This document shows positions 1 through 10,746 of a stretch of DNA of 64,000 nucleotides, in pieces. Positions within the stretch are counted from its first letter, which is position 1; the number at the start of each line of letters is the position of its first letter. The notes beneath the pieces were generated by a model, which ran no database searches, had not been told where the DNA came from, and saw only the letters and a list, made by a program, of their open reading frames with translations. The DNA lies in NCBI GenBank assembly GCA_947652115.1, contig OX393568.1, positions 2,861,460 through 2,925,459 of the forward strand. The letters are read 5' to 3'. This stretch comes from Blastomussa wellsi (taxonomy: Eukaryota > Cnidaria > Anthozoa > Scleractinia > Plerogyridae). A program made the translations under genes and the position numbers.

Positions 1-50
1 TTTTGGACAAGGGGAAAATGTCATTACTGGCCACTTAACAAGCCTGTCAG
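1..50 (+). other. Possible upstream exon of gene A (end only)
   Basis: The first 50 bases end in CTGTCAG followed by a plausible donor (GTAAAC). The gene A start codon sits one base after a strong acceptor (pyrimidine tract and TTTCAG ending at 1034). Splicing 50 to 1035 would place the ATG one base into a second exon; reading frame 1 of this stretch is open into the ATG frame. It is therefore a 5' UTR exon candidate, or the true start lies upstream of the window. Only splice-like signals support it. Confidence 0.22.
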
Positions 51-1035
51 GTAAACGGTATTTTATCATTATAGTTGTGAACTCAATTTGAAATACAGTT
101 GAAATGAGAACGTTAACTAAAATGAATTTACATTGTTAGCATAGCCGATGTATTTCCAATCGTTTTAGAAACAAGTCTCGAAAAGATTATCAAAGATTCT
201 TAGTTTATGTCTTTTTCTGTCGCCGACAGGTCTAATTCCGTTTCCATTAGCGGCTCGAGGTATAATATTATCATTTGTGATAGATTTTAATTTTGGCATA
301 TTATCAGTTAATTCAAATCAAATAATTTTTCGGACTGATTACAAACCTACACACAAAACGACTCGTTTAATACAAAAAGGACATTTTGGAGGTAGGTTGC
401 GCCCTTTTGGCAGAACATATTGAACAAAGTTGTATCGAATTTCACTCTTCTTGTTGTTTAATTTCAGGGTTAAAACCCTACAGAATCATTGATTTTTACA
501 TTCTCATCTTATTCCGGTCTTGCCTAACTAGATCGTTATTATGATATTGTTGTACATTTACTTCTGTATGTCTAGCGAAAGAAAGCTTATTATGGCAAAC
601 AAATAGGGCAGGTTGATAACTGAAAATGAAGCCATTATCTATTAAACGAAATGACCAATATCTAAAAATGTGAGGGGAAACTATGAAAAAGAGAAATTTC
701 CTAAGGCGTATGTACCGTAGCACATTGTTTCTCCTTTGTTTTTTTCTCCGATTTTAAAACATATCTGAAAATTTTTATCTAGATCATTTATTATTAAAAT
801 TGCTCACATTGATCAATTATTGAAATCGACAAATGCATTTAATTTAAACTCCTGTTCGGAGTTTAACTCTTCTTTCAAGGGAAAACAAGCGTTGAATCGG
901 TCGAAATATCGAAACAAATGGAACTACTTTTAATACTTTCAATTTTTTTCCCACAGCTCGCAGACTTTAAACTAAATTAGTTGACTCCTGTTATTTCTCG
1001 AAAATGAAAATCTTAATTTTCGCTTTTCTTTCAGG

Positions 1036-1144
1036 ATGCCCACAGAAAGGTCAAAACTGAGCCGACGTTCTTTTATCGGGCTACTAACAAGAATTCAATT
1101 CTTCAAAGTGTTAGCAATAGTATTGTTGTACCAAAACTCTGAAG
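1036..1144 (+). CDS. Gene A exon 1 (start and signal peptide)
   Basis: Encodes residues 1-36 and the first base of codon 37. It has a basic N-region (RSKLSRR) followed by a hydrophobic run (FFKVLAIVLL) consistent with a signal peptide. The donor GAAG|GTAACG is in phase 1, the same phase as exon 1 of gene B. No other Met lies in the exon; the acceptor-like TTTCAG just upstream leaves the true first codon open. Confidence 0.72.
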
Positions 1145-4100
1145 GTAACGATATCAAAAATAATATTGAATTTAAAATTAATTTTAGTGATAATCATTTC
1201 GGAATTGTTCATTTCTTTCTTACAAATTATTATAATTCATGCTTAAATCCGTTATTAAGCTGAATGTTGTTCGTCGGCCGCCCGTTTTGCATTCGCTCTG
1301 ATAGCGTGCGTTTTGGTCATTCAAGTGACCGATAGCTGTTTCATGCAAACATCTATTCAATGATCATTGAAAGCTCCTCGCTAATTTAAACAGCAAAGAT
1401 TAATTTTGGCAACTCGTTATCTGGCTAATGCGCCTTCATTTACTAATTGAAGCAGAGAGAAAAATCATTTTAAAGAGGTACATCAATATTTACTAACTTA
1501 TTAAAAGTTTATTAAAAACTTTAAATGAAAACTTTGACGATTTAAGATGTGCGACGTAAGCTCCTTAAAGAGTTTCAGCTTAAGCTAAAGAAAAAAGACG
1601 GATTTTCATCCGATGTATAAATAAACATTCTCTGTCGAAGACTGTCGATCAAAACTGCAGCAATAATTCAGTTGAGCTAATACTCCTCATTCGAATCCAT
1701 CTTTGATTCTTCTCAGTTTTGAGTTTATTGTTACCTTTTTGTGACTTGGAATACGTTTCTACATTATTACTGAAGATAACTATATTCACGGTGATAAATC
1801 CCTTTAGTATATACACAGTCAGTGATCTTGGTGTTTTAAGCAATCTGATTGGTTCGCTATCTCTGGCTAATGAGCATTATTCACCCCCTACCGAGTGAAT
1901 AATGCGTAAGCCAAACAAAAACAAAATGGCGGGTGTAAACTCGCTTTTCGCCAGTGTTTCGGAGGTCAATTAAATCGATTTTTAAATGGTTTCCTTCTGA
2001 AAATGTTGTTGAGATCACTTCCTGTGTATATACTAAAACAATTATTCTTCTCAATCGAGGTGAATAGTGGCAGAATATTTACCGAGCCGCGAATTATAGC
2101 AACAAAAACTAACAAATGCATCGGTTTGTTTTTTCATTTTGCTTTCTTTTGACCAGCCAAACATAACTTTACCCAGAATCCGCACCAGCGTCTCCTGGAG
2201 CATTTATTGACACGATACGACAGAGATGGACATCCGGGGGGAGGGAAGAGTGTAAAGGTCTGGGTAGGAGCCAAAGTCGTCCGGATTGTTAATATTGTAA
2301 GTACAGACAGTGACCACTTTTACATAGAGTTACTTTAGATCTAATACACTTGCTTCTTTGGAAATAAATTAAACAGTTTTCACTTTTTTAAGTGCCTGGT
2401 AATATATAGGAATGTTTTCAACAAACTTCTCAAATTAATATTAATAATTCATCGAGTTAAAACAAAGAAAATCATAACCGTAAAGGTGGTTTGGATACCC
2501 GATCTTAATTAGCATAGATTTTGACGATTTTATTTCTCCGTTTACTCCTTAGTTTTTGTTTCGATCGAGAAGATATATCAAGCACTCGAGACAGTGTTTC
2601 ATCGGCTATCCAAACACCTCGAAGTTCGTTAAAAATACTCCGCTGCGCGTCGTATTTTCAACTCTCTTCTCGGTGTTTGGATATCCCGATGAAACAATGT
2701 CTCTCGTGTTTGATATATTACCACTCTACTTGTAGAAACGACTATTGATTGCCACAAGGACCGAAAACTACCACTTGAACAGAAACGTCCAAACGCATGC
2801 TATTGTCAATTTACTCTAAATGATTAAGTTGATGTTAATCGAATTCATAAACGGATGAGTTGAATTACTGCTGTTTGCCCCCTCAGGGTTTCGACCAGAG
2901 GCCGAAACCCGAGGAGGCATCTTTGTAGTCCCCGCGTTAAGGTGTATAGGAATAGATAATAACGATAATAATAGTATTATTCAAGTATATTTATTTGTCT
3001 CACGATGTTGTCACTTGCGATGTGAATCGCGACGTTAGACTGCATACTGCTAGTCTTCATAAGGCGATAAGGTCGACTGTTTACACGTAATTTTATAAAA
3101 CACGATGTGCTACTATGATTGGTTGATTTTTAACAACTGTGATTGGTGCATCTCGATCCTCGCTGTTCAATGTTAACTATAGAGCGAAACAATTTATACA
3201 CCACAATTTATTCATTCATGATTAATCCGTTTCACTTTACAAAATAGGATGAAAAGAATAATGCATTGCAGGCTCAATGGTGGATGACGCAGGTGAGTCA
3301 TGCGCGCTACTCTACTTTTTTTATCTGTCTCGAACAACACTATCTATATTGATGTACATTTATGTTACTTTCATGGTCATCGTCAGGGTTTTGGCTGATT
3401 TTGGGGAGGAATTTCTCCTAACTCAATTGGTCTCAACTGAGAGAGACAAGACGATTATAGTTTCTGTCATTCGGAGTAGATATTCACTGCATGTTTGATT
3501 TTTTTTGCTCCGTTGATGTGTAATAGAAACCTTGAGATATTTTCTGTTTTAGTTATGTTCTTTGTCGTATAAATTCCTTCGTTCTCCAGCTAACACTAAC
3601 GTGTTTTTAAATGCTTAGTAACCTCTAGCTAACTTTCGCTCACAAAAATGAGATGAACAGATAACAATGCATAAGGTATCTCTAACAGGCATGTACTAAA
3701 ACCATGACCACTGGAACCCCGGAACACCACAAAACACGGAACACCGGAACACCCCGGAACACCAGAAATACTATAAAATGCCAATAAATTTCTGGTATTC
3801 CAGGGTGTTCCGGGGTGTGCCGGTGTTCCGTGTTTTGTGGTGTTCCGCTGTTCCGCTGTTCCTGATTTTAGTACATGCCCCTTTAACATGAGGTGATCGC
3901 TTTCACCTTATTCAGAAAATCAATAATATCTTGGGTTAGTGCCTTACGCAGAGTTTCTATTTAGAAACAAGGACATATCCTGGCTGAAAGGAAAATTGGG
4001 CCCAATCCTAAATTACACACTTGCAAAGAAGCCTCGAAAACAATCCAATTCAAAATTCACTGGTTTCCCTTAGGACTGGAACAATCCAGATCTGACGTGG

Positions 4101-7100
4101 AATCCAAAGGACTATGATGACGTGAAAACTGTTTACGTGGTACCTTCTAAAGTGTGGGTCCCGGATGTGTTGTTGTATAACAAGTAAGTATTGTTTAAGG
4201 CTGCAAACAGACCATATTATTTAGCGTGAGTTTGTTTTGTAAAACCAATCTCTCTCTCATATACCCACTGACTTTTTCTACAGTCCTTGACGTTTTCAAA
4301 TCTATTTATAATTATACTAGAATGGTGGAGTAGACACATAGTTCCCAGAATATCTCAAAGGGTAACTAAAAATTACGTAAAATTTCGCAATCATTTCTTT
4401 TGAATCTTAACCTCCAATGCATTAATTTTATGCATATCACTTACATGTGATATATACGTGACATATTTGATATATATGTGGCATACATGTAACAAACATT
4501 TGAGAAGTAGACATATATTTGACAAATGTTTATGTAAACATATATTTGATTAATTTGACATCTGTCTGACATATATGTGACATATAATTGACATTTTTTG
4601 TTTGACACATGTTTGCCATATATTTGGCATATGTGTGACATATATTTAACATATATGTGGCACATATTTGATATATAGAGAGTATTTTTGTAGAACTTCT
4701 GGGTGTCTGGAAATGTGATTAAGTACTCTCTCGAGTATTTGATATATGTATTGAAACAAAACTTACGAAGAAAATTAAGGAAGTAAATCGTTAAAATCTG
4801 TGCTAATTTAAGATCAGATTTCCAAATCATGGTTACGATTCTGATTTCCGTCGTTTTAACGTAATGAATTGTTAGCGAGTTTGAGATGTTCTCCTCGTAA
4901 TTCCATAGCAGTAATGCTTAGCATAGGCAGCTAACTTCTATTTTTTTTATTTTGTGATCTATATAAATTTTAGTTTACTTTCCAGTGCTGACAAAGAGAT
5001 GGATGCTGCCGGCGCATTGGAGAAGTACAAAACAAAAGTTGCAGTGTCCTACGATGGGAATAACTCTTGGATGGCACCAGCCATGTTCCAGAGTATTTGC
5101 AAAATCGACATTAAATATTTCCCTTTTGATGAGCAAAATTGTTACATGAAGTTTGCTTCCTGGGCTTACGACGTCAGTATGCTTGACGTGTACGTCAACT
5201 CGAAGGAGACAGGCATATTGGAAGGGATTTACCAACCCTCCAACGAATGGAAATTGATAAGCGTTGATGCAGAAAGAAAGGAGGTAAGTCTGACTCACTT
5301 AGGTTTGATCCTTTCACCCCGTAGCCATTAAATTAAAGGATCTGATTGGCTCATGCGTTAGTTGATTCTGAAAGATAACACTCTAAACCAAATAACTCGA
5401 TTAAGAGATATAGTGACATTTATAACAATCGATCCCTTCCTTTTGTGAAGAGATTATAAGCTGATGGATCGCAACCTCCAACTGGAACCCTAACATATAC
5501 ATACAGAAGTACGAACATTGGCTTGTGGTCTTATAAGAACCCTAAAGGTGGATTTTCACTGTTGCGTATTTTTTTACGCGCGTTCACGTGCGTAAAAAAT
5601 TTAGAGACAATGTATGAACGACTTGCGTAAACGTTTACGCAGGTTTTCCATACATCGTCTCTAATTTTATTTACGCGCGTAAAAAATTACGCGACAGTGG
5701 AAATCCACCTTAATTCAAACCGTAATTTACGTCCCTAGGAGAGACGACGGGCCTCCTTTCCCTTCCATGTGTATGGTAGCTCACCCACGAGTATAAAGCC
5801 AATCAAAACATTTGTTGAGCAACAAATGTTGAACAGTGTATCATGTGATGTTGAACGTTGAAATATGCCATTCAATATATTGAACTTGGTTGAACGTTGT
5901 TGAACGAAAATAGAGCTTGGCTCTATTCCGTTCAACTAGTTGCCGTTTGTAGAACGACTTGAGAAAACGCAAAAACGTTTCAACAAGTCGCAGCGATGTT
6001 CAACATTTCTTGATCAACAAAAGTTGAAAGATGTTGAACCGTGTATCATTGGGTTAATGGGTACCAGACAACTTTGGGACAACCTGAGAGATTGCGATAT
6101 GTACTAGCAATACTCCTTCATGCTACAGAAACTGGCGTTAAAGGGACATTGTCACGGTATTTTGGTGTCATTTTAAAATGCTGAAATATGTTCTTGCATC
6201 AATGGAAACCCAAAAATAAGGGTCTAGTTATGTAACCTAGGACTATGTCACTCAATTGCACCCATTTATTGCCGACTAACACTTAGGATGGCAAGGATTA
6301 AAATGCCAGTTTATTCTAGAGCCATTCCTTAAAAATATCAATTGGTTTGATATCTTCCTGCTAGTCATCAGGAGCATTGTGGGCACAAGTAAATAAAGGT
6401 ACCAGGTAATGATTTTAGTAATGAATGAAGCTGAAAACAGCAAAACACCTGTGGCAGTTCAATGCGCGCCGGCAGCCTTCTTACTTTACGTTAAACGGTA
6501 AAATTTCGTTACTGATGGAAACATTCTATATTCGAATTGAACGTCTTTTTACTTTAATGTTAGGTAAACTACACTTGCTGTCCACATCCCTACTCGGAAG
6601 TTTTACTGACCTTAAATCTGGAACGTCACTCAAGATATTACGTTATTAACCTGGTATTTCCATGTGCGCTGATAGCTTGTATGGTGTTCTTCACATTTGT
6701 GCTGCCGCCAGAGTGTGGCGAGAGAGTTTCGCTTTGTATCACCATTCTTATGGCAATGACGATCTTCCAAGAACTCACATCAGAGAAACTGCCGCCTAGC
6801 TCTGACACATTCTTTCTGATTGGTGAGTACATTCTGGACTACATAATTTACCTTACACTCCCTTCCGGCAAAATGGTGACGCGATCTTTGAAAATTTAAT
6901 TATAACGTCGTGGAAGTTTGTAGTTCGTAACCTTTGCTATAATTTTCATCGAACTTGTTCAGGCTCGATCTTTACTTTACTGCTATTTTTCCCTTTATAT
7001 AATTACATTCTAAGACGAGGACTATAATTAGCGAGCCCGAAGGAAGGTTGTTTTAATACTAACGTAGCACGCGCGCGTGAACCATCGTCACTTCGGCTGG

Positions 7101-8159
7101 AAAAAGCGATTGTCGTCTATGCTTTAAACGCGACAAAAACTTGAAGTCAACGTCCTGTCCCCGTCCTAGGAGCCCAAATTCTCTATTGTCACTCAGGAAA
7201 CAATGGGTTTGTTTCAGGACTGAACAAGTAAACGTGAAACAAGAAGCAAAATTAGAATTTATATTTCTATGTTTCTTCTCATGCAACCCTAACGAGACCC
7301 GAGGGCTATGGGTGTCAGCCCGGAGCGCCCGGAGCGGGTGCTTGCTTTAGGTCTACATGTAGAGGGAACACGGTGCCTCCGAATAAGCCCGTATTCTCAA
7401 TGAAAACGGTCGGAGTCGTGTGATTTCTAAACGTATACGTAGCTAGGCAGCAATTTACTTTATAACACCCATCCTTTTCACGCTAACCTTGAATTCACTC
7501 TATTTCTAGGAACATATTACACTGTCGCAATTTTCGAAATTGGTTTAGCGATTGCCGCAACTTGTATCGTTTTAAACTTCTACTACAGCAAAACAAAGAT
7601 GCCAGGATGGATTAAAACCATTCTCCTTACAATAATGGCACCCGTTGTCAGAGTAAAGATTAGGAAAAGATGTTTTTCCATGATGGAAAGTCAGCGGTCC
7701 ACAGACGCAGCGCATGCGCAAGAAATTATTCATAATCCAACGTTTGACAACTTTAACCACGCGGATGGTGGACGGGCTTTGACTTGGGTTGGGGAAGTTT
7801 TCGAACAAAATTCAAATGTGTCGATAACGTCTGTGAACTTGAGGAAAGATAGTCTTAGTGCTGACGAAGAAAACGACTCCAGTCGGAGCATTAATAATGC
7901 TGGAAAAAACTGCAATGGCATTATAATTCGAAATGTGTCAACCAAGCGTAAAGAAAAACCTTCCAATAATAAAGGTGCAACGCCTGAAATGAATGAGCCG
8001 TCTTGGCAACAAGTTATTGAGTGGCAAGATGAATGGAGAGCAGCGTCACAGGTGTTGGACAGAGCAATCATTATTAGTTCTGTGGTCATTGGGTGTGTCT
8101 CCGCTGCTGTCATATTCTTACAAGCTCCAAGAGTAAGAAAAATGTTTACCATTTCATAG
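1036..8159 (+). CDS. Gene A: alpha-type nicotinic acetylcholine receptor-like subunit (7 coding exons)
   Basis: Predicted plasma-membrane pentameric ligand-gated cation channel subunit. Join 1036-1144, 2157-2296, 3248-3292, 4074-4183, 4986-5283, 6564-6822, 7510-8159 gives 1611 bp, 536 residues, with no frame break; all introns are GT-AG. Seen in the protein: hydrophobic N-terminal stretch (about 22-35), loop D Trp in QWWMTQDW, loop A (WVPDVLLYNN), Cys-loop C173-C187 with 13 residues between and FPFD inside, loop B SWAYD (W194), loop C Y237-T-C-C-P-H-P-Y244, TM1 about 259-281, TM2 288-308 preceded by GE (-1' Glu), TM3 about 318-343, a ~160-residue cytoplasmic loop starting after KMPGW, and TM4 about 506-525. 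The vicinal Cys pair with both tyrosines is the alpha-subunit signature, so it should form a principal agonist face. Odd points: Met at TM2 9' and Gln-Glu at 15'-16'. The ligand is inferred from the family. Confidence 0.93.
2157..2296 (+). CDS. Gene A exon 2 (extracellular N-terminal helix region)
   Basis: 140 bp following a long pyrimidine tract and GACCAG acceptor; donor is GTAAGT. Contains a QRLLEHLLTRY helix that aligns with [11 protein letters not shown] in gene B exon 2, and an N-glycosylation sequon NFT. Phase 1 in, phase 0 out. A second AG at 2175-2176 would break the frame with exon 1, which favours the chosen start. Confidence 0.85.
2571..2720. repeat. Foldback MITE-like element in gene A intron 2
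   Basis: About 150 bp with imperfect inverted arms of ~53 bp: GATATATCAAGCACTCGAG on the left mirrors CTCTCGTGTTTGATATAT on the right, and ATCCAAACACC mirrors GGTGTTTGGAT. No transposase. Terminal boundaries and target-site duplication are not clear. Confidence 0.6.
3248..3292 (+). CDS. Gene A exon 3 (45-bp nAChR exon, loop D)
   Basis: Exactly 45 bp between AAAATAG and GTGAGT. Encodes DEKNNALQAQWWMTQ; the second Trp corresponds to the loop D tryptophan (Trp55 in Torpedo numbering). A 45-bp exon here is classic for nicotinic receptor genes and gene B has one of the same length beginning DEK. Confidence 0.92.
3688..3881. repeat. Foldback element with GGAACACC repeats, gene A intron 3
   Basis: Inverted arms of ~85 bp. 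Ends are GGCATGTACTAAAA (left) and TTTTAGTACATGCC (right). Inside each arm the octamer GGAACACC recurs (rightward as GGTGTTCC). No coding potential; the open frame on the minus strand is a by-product of the repeat. Confidence 0.7.
4074..4183 (+). CDS. Gene A exon 4 (110-bp exon, loop A)
   Basis: 110 bp, the canonical nicotinic length. Encodes DWNNPDLTWNPKDY then WVPDVLLYN, including the loop A tyrosine. Acceptor CCCTTAG, donor GTAAGT, phase 2 out; the split Asn codon is completed by the first base of exon 5. Confidence 0.95.
4436..4690. repeat. AT-rich imperfect tandem repeat, gene A intron 4
   Basis: Irregular tandem repetition of a short unit resembling TGACATATATT, with many copies at 10-16 bp spacing. 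Low complexity. It explains a 129-codon minus-strand open frame rich in Tyr, Ile and Met, which is not a gene. Confidence 0.7.
4986..5283 (+). CDS. Gene A exon 5 (Cys-loop and loop B)
   Basis: 298 bp, acceptor TTTCCAG, donor GAG|GTAAGT. Encodes residues 136-234 with the Cys-loop (C173 to C187, FPFD motif), loop B SWAYD and a GNNS sequon. It is 21 bp shorter than exon 5 of gene B; the difference lies between loop B and the exon end. Confidence 0.95.
5546..5710. mobile_element. Short MITE with TAA target duplication, gene A intron 5
   Basis: 165 bp. Terminal inverted repeats AGGTGGATTTTCACTGTTGC and rightward GCGACAGTGGAAATCCACCT, with internal palindromic ACGCGCGTAAA stretches. Flanked by TAA on both sides (5543-5545 and 5711-5713). 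A 3-bp TWA duplication is typical of PIF/Harbinger-type elements, so that family is a reasonable guess. Confidence 0.65.
5790..6410. repeat. Repeat-rich part of gene A intron 5
   Basis: Contains several rearranged copies of a TGTTGAAC / GATCAACAAA-type sequence (for example TTGAGCAACAAATGTTGAAC near 5815 and TTGATCAACAAAAGTTGAA near 6010) each followed by GTGTATCAT. This looks like degraded dispersed repeat. I see no coding exon between 5284 and 6563. Confidence 0.4.
6564..6822 (+). CDS. Gene A exon 6 (loop C, TM1, TM2, start of TM3)
   Basis: 259 bp, the same length as exon 6 of gene B. Acceptor AATGTTAG, donor ATTG|GTGAGT, phase 0 in and phase 1 out. Encodes VNYTCCPHPYSEV (loop C, with an NYT sequon), TM1 with the family Pro (FPCALIAC) and TM2 GERVSLCITILMAMTIFQEL. 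TM2: -1' Glu, 2' Ser, 6' Thr, 9' Met, 16' Glu, 20' Glu. Confidence 0.95.
7510..8159 (+). CDS. Gene A exon 7 (TM3, cytoplasmic loop, TM4, stop)
   Basis: Acceptor ATTTCTAG; first codon is split with exon 6. Encodes the rest of TM3 (TYYTVAIFEIGLAIAATCIV), the post-TM3 motif KMPGWIK, a variable Ser/Asn/Lys-rich cytoplasmic loop, the pre-TM4 amphipathic helix (WQDEWRAASQVLDR) and TM4, ending at TAG 8157-8159. Only nine residues follow the TM4 LQAP motif. Confidence 0.95.
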
Positions 8160-8577
8160 AAAAAACATGTATTAATGCGCGCTGGCTAAATAAGATCAGG
8201 AAAGAATGAGCTTTCTGTGTCATCTATGGTGTTCTTCATGCATTCTCACCAATTTCCCGTTTGAAATCAGGAGAAACCTGCATCACTGGTGGACACAAAG
8301 TAGATTAATAGTAATAATAATTTGATGATCATATTTAGATCTTGAGAGGAAATCGCCAGAGAAATTTTGTGCTGTTGGTCCCATACATTCAGATTCAAAA
8401 CCATTACACTTAAAACGTAAAACGGAACTCCTCAATATCTTGGTTACAAAGCAATGTCTATTTTTGGTTTACATCAGTTTTAAGGATCTCTTAAAACACA
8501 CAAGTATAAACTTTGATCAGTACATAACTTAATAACTGTACAAAACTTTGTCTGACAAGTTTACTATTCTGTACAAT
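8160..8577. other. Gene A 3' flank / presumed 3' UTR
   Basis: AT-rich sequence downstream of the stop codon with no open frame. No AATAAA occurs until 8611, inside the LINE fragment that follows, so the polyadenylation site cannot be placed. Confidence 0.3.
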
Positions 8578-8579
8578 GG

Positions 8580-8812
8580 TGATGGAGTGCACTGATGTGC
8601 TCTGGCCTGTAATAAAACGGACGATCAACCAATCTCTTGAGACTGGCTCATTCCCTGATGCTTGGAAGAAAGCAGTGGTGAATCCCCTGGCCTAGATCTT
8701 CTGTTTAAAAATTACCGCCCAGTTAGCAACCTTGCTGGTGCGTCTAAACTGATGGAACGTTCAGCATACGATCAATTGCTTGGACACAGGTTGTCGTTAG
8801 GACAGAAAAAGT
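8580..8812 (+). pseudogene. Decayed non-LTR retrotransposon reverse-transcriptase fragment
   Basis: Conceptual translation gives INQSLETGSFPDAWKKAVV, then a stop and a frameshift near 8695, then KNYRPVSNLAGASKLMER and SAYDQLLGH. The W-K/KNYRPVSNL block is characteristic of the N-terminal part of LINE (jockey/CR1-like) reverse transcriptases. Only ~75 codons survive and the catalytic YxDD region is absent, so it is a dead fragment. Confidence 0.8.
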
Positions 8813-9187
8813 AAAGAACTGGTTCCATTGGGGACTACGAAACTTGTGGGAGAACCATTCCTAAGAGCTAGAACTTGGCAAAAGTGCTCAAAAGAGAGAA
8901 GACCCGAGTAAATCTCCATGGCATAGTTGGCGAAGAAAATATTCTATTGGTCTTATCGCATGAGAGGCATGCATTATAACATGCCTGAATACTCTTCTAG
9001 ATCGAGAGAAAGCATAAAAAATTTTTTTGCGAATTTGGAAAATGAGCCAAAAGCGGTGTGCTGACTGTCACAGTGTTATATACCCTGTTGCAGACTATTG
9101 CGTGTATGTTCTCACAACTTGCAAAGCAATCATTCGGGTGGTAGTCAGCGGATAGCTCAAAGGCGCATGGGTGGGTACGTTATGTAT

Positions 9188-9375
9188 GGGGAAATTATCA
9201 TGGACCCAATATATTATTATATAATCAATCATGAACCCTTACCCTAACCCTAAGCCATATAATCTGTTATGTAGTCTAAAGCGATTTATATATCCCATAA
9301 TCTGTTGGGTGTCGTCTAAAGCGATTTAAATAATTTTATATATGTTGGGTTCATAATGGTACATAATAACTTCCC
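9188..9375. repeat. Small MITE-like element with internal direct repeats
   Basis: The left end GGGAAATTATCATGGACCCA resembles the inverse of the right end (TGGGTTCATAATGG ... TAACTTCCC). Two direct copies of a ~37-bp stretch ending GTCTAAAGCGATTTA (ending near 9288 and 9328) sit inside, plus three short telomere-like CCCTAA-type units near 9237-9252. Low-copy decay makes the boundaries approximate. Confidence 0.45.
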
Positions 9376-9495
9376 GATGCATCACGTATCTACGGGCGCA
9401 TGGCAAGTGCTCTTGAGTGCTTGCGCATCATTAGCATTAAGTGAGAGCGTGCGACGAAGTAAAAACCAAAATTTTAACACAACAACATGGTAGCT

Positions 9496-9515
9496 AGAGA
9501 GAGAGAGAGAGAGAG
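9496..9515. repeat. (GA)n microsatellite
   Basis: About ten perfect AG dinucleotides. Short; no further significance seen. Confidence 0.8.
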
Positions 9516-10349
9516 TTCGTCACTGTACCTTTTTATGGCAATTGAATACGTTTTTTTTAACTTTTTTCGTGTTGCCAATGCGTGGTGGCTGTTGCCAAGC
9601 TTTGCTAATAATTAAAACGTGGCGATCGTAATTTTCACGTGCGTCGTAAATCGTGGTACATTAATTTACTTTCCGTACTAAAACTGAGGCATGCAAAATC
9701 TCCAAATTCTGTGCTTTTTATACAACGTGCACGACGGTGAATTTTCCGGATTTAAGCCATGGTTGAAATGTTCACCAAAGAAAGTTCTAACCACTGTAGA
9801 GCACCGAATGTAACAAGGCAGTGAGAATCTTTAAAATTTAAAAAAAACATAATTAATAATACATAAGTGCAGCCACACCGTCGAAAAACCGCTGAGTAGG
9901 ACTTGAATTGATAGCTTTGCAAGTTCTGATAATGTTGTTATCTTATCTTAGTGTCTAAATAACCATTTAAACCGAATGCTGAATTTTCTAGATTCAAGAC
10001 GGGGTTCAGACAAACTTCGGAGACTTTTATTGAAAGTACCGGAGTTTATTTGAGGTCAGATCAGGCCATTCTAATTATTTTATCACTATACTTTACTCTG
10101 CATCATGGTGGGACGTGGGACACATTATTTGCAAGAAGACCATACTCTCAAATAAAATTAAAGGTAAAATACTAAAATAACAGTCAGAAATGCAGACAAC
10201 AAATTCCAACACTGACTGACAAGTAAAGAAATAAAGTTATTCTAACTGAACCCGAAGTTTCGTAATTGGTATTTATTAATAAATGAATATACCAGGCTCG
10301 TGACCTAGTCTCAGAATCCCTGTTTAATTTATTTTTGTATGATGGCAAA
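9516..10349. other. Intergenic, no feature recognised
   Basis: AT-rich sequence between the GA repeat and the left satellite flank. No open frame with recognisable composition, no obvious long inverted repeat. Confidence 0.4.
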
Positions 10350-10746
10350 AGACAGTGGGCTTATCATATCGTGGCGTCCTCCATATACGTTCTTTTGGCT
10401 CGTAACGCAATCTTTGAGGAGGAAAGATTGCGTGACGAGTTAAAAGAACGTCTGTGTAGTATGCTAGGCGTATCATTGCCTGCACTCTACGAAAATTTTT
10501 TCACTCTCAAAATCACGCAAACTCGAAACGTTCAAATTGATGGTTTTTGTATCTGCTGCATTTATAATATCACGGCCCCATTTACCTGTGTGCAATTCTA
10601 TATAAAAATCATTATTTTCCTTTTCTTGGTCTTCACAAATTAACTTCAGCGGTATTTAATATAAAACACTTCAGGTTGTTGGTATACGAGCAGTCAATCT
10701 GAAAACAACTGGTTGGCCAGTCATTTGAGAAATAAGATGGCAAATG
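10350..10746. repeat. Left copy of the sequence flanking the satellite array
   Basis: Collinear blocks here recur in the same orientation to the right of the array: 10366-10410 with 30955-30999, 10419-10497 with 31257-31335, 10640-10692 with 31890-31942, and 10718-10746 with 32391-32419. The left copy is compact and lacks segments present in the right copy. The last shared bases (GGCAAATGGT) run straight into the first satellite monomer. Confidence 0.75.
10387..10451. repeat. 65-bp hairpin in the left flank copy
   Basis: 29-bp arms with three mismatches (CTCGTAACGCAATCTTT against AAAGATTGCGTGACGAG) around a 7-bp spacer. In the right flank copy the same arms (30976-31004 and 31261-31289) are 256 bp apart, so one copy lost or gained the centre of a foldback element. 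Confidence 0.75.

Noticed and set aside
4441..4830. 129-codon minus-strand open frame
   Set aside because: Generated by the AT-rich tandem repeat in gene A intron 4; low-complexity translation.
4975..5298. 107-codon minus-strand open frame opposite gene A exon 5
   Set aside because: Shadow of the Cys-loop exon on the other strand.
7730..8152. 140-codon minus-strand open frame opposite gene A exon 7
   Set aside because: Shadow of the cytoplasmic loop/TM4 exon.
9237..9252. Telomere-like CCCTAA units
   Set aside because: Only about three units inside a small repeat element; not a telomere or a meaningful interstitial tract.
10335..10643. 102-codon plus-strand open frame left of the array
   Set aside because: Overlaps the flank repeat and its hairpin; the matching right-flank copy does not preserve the frame.
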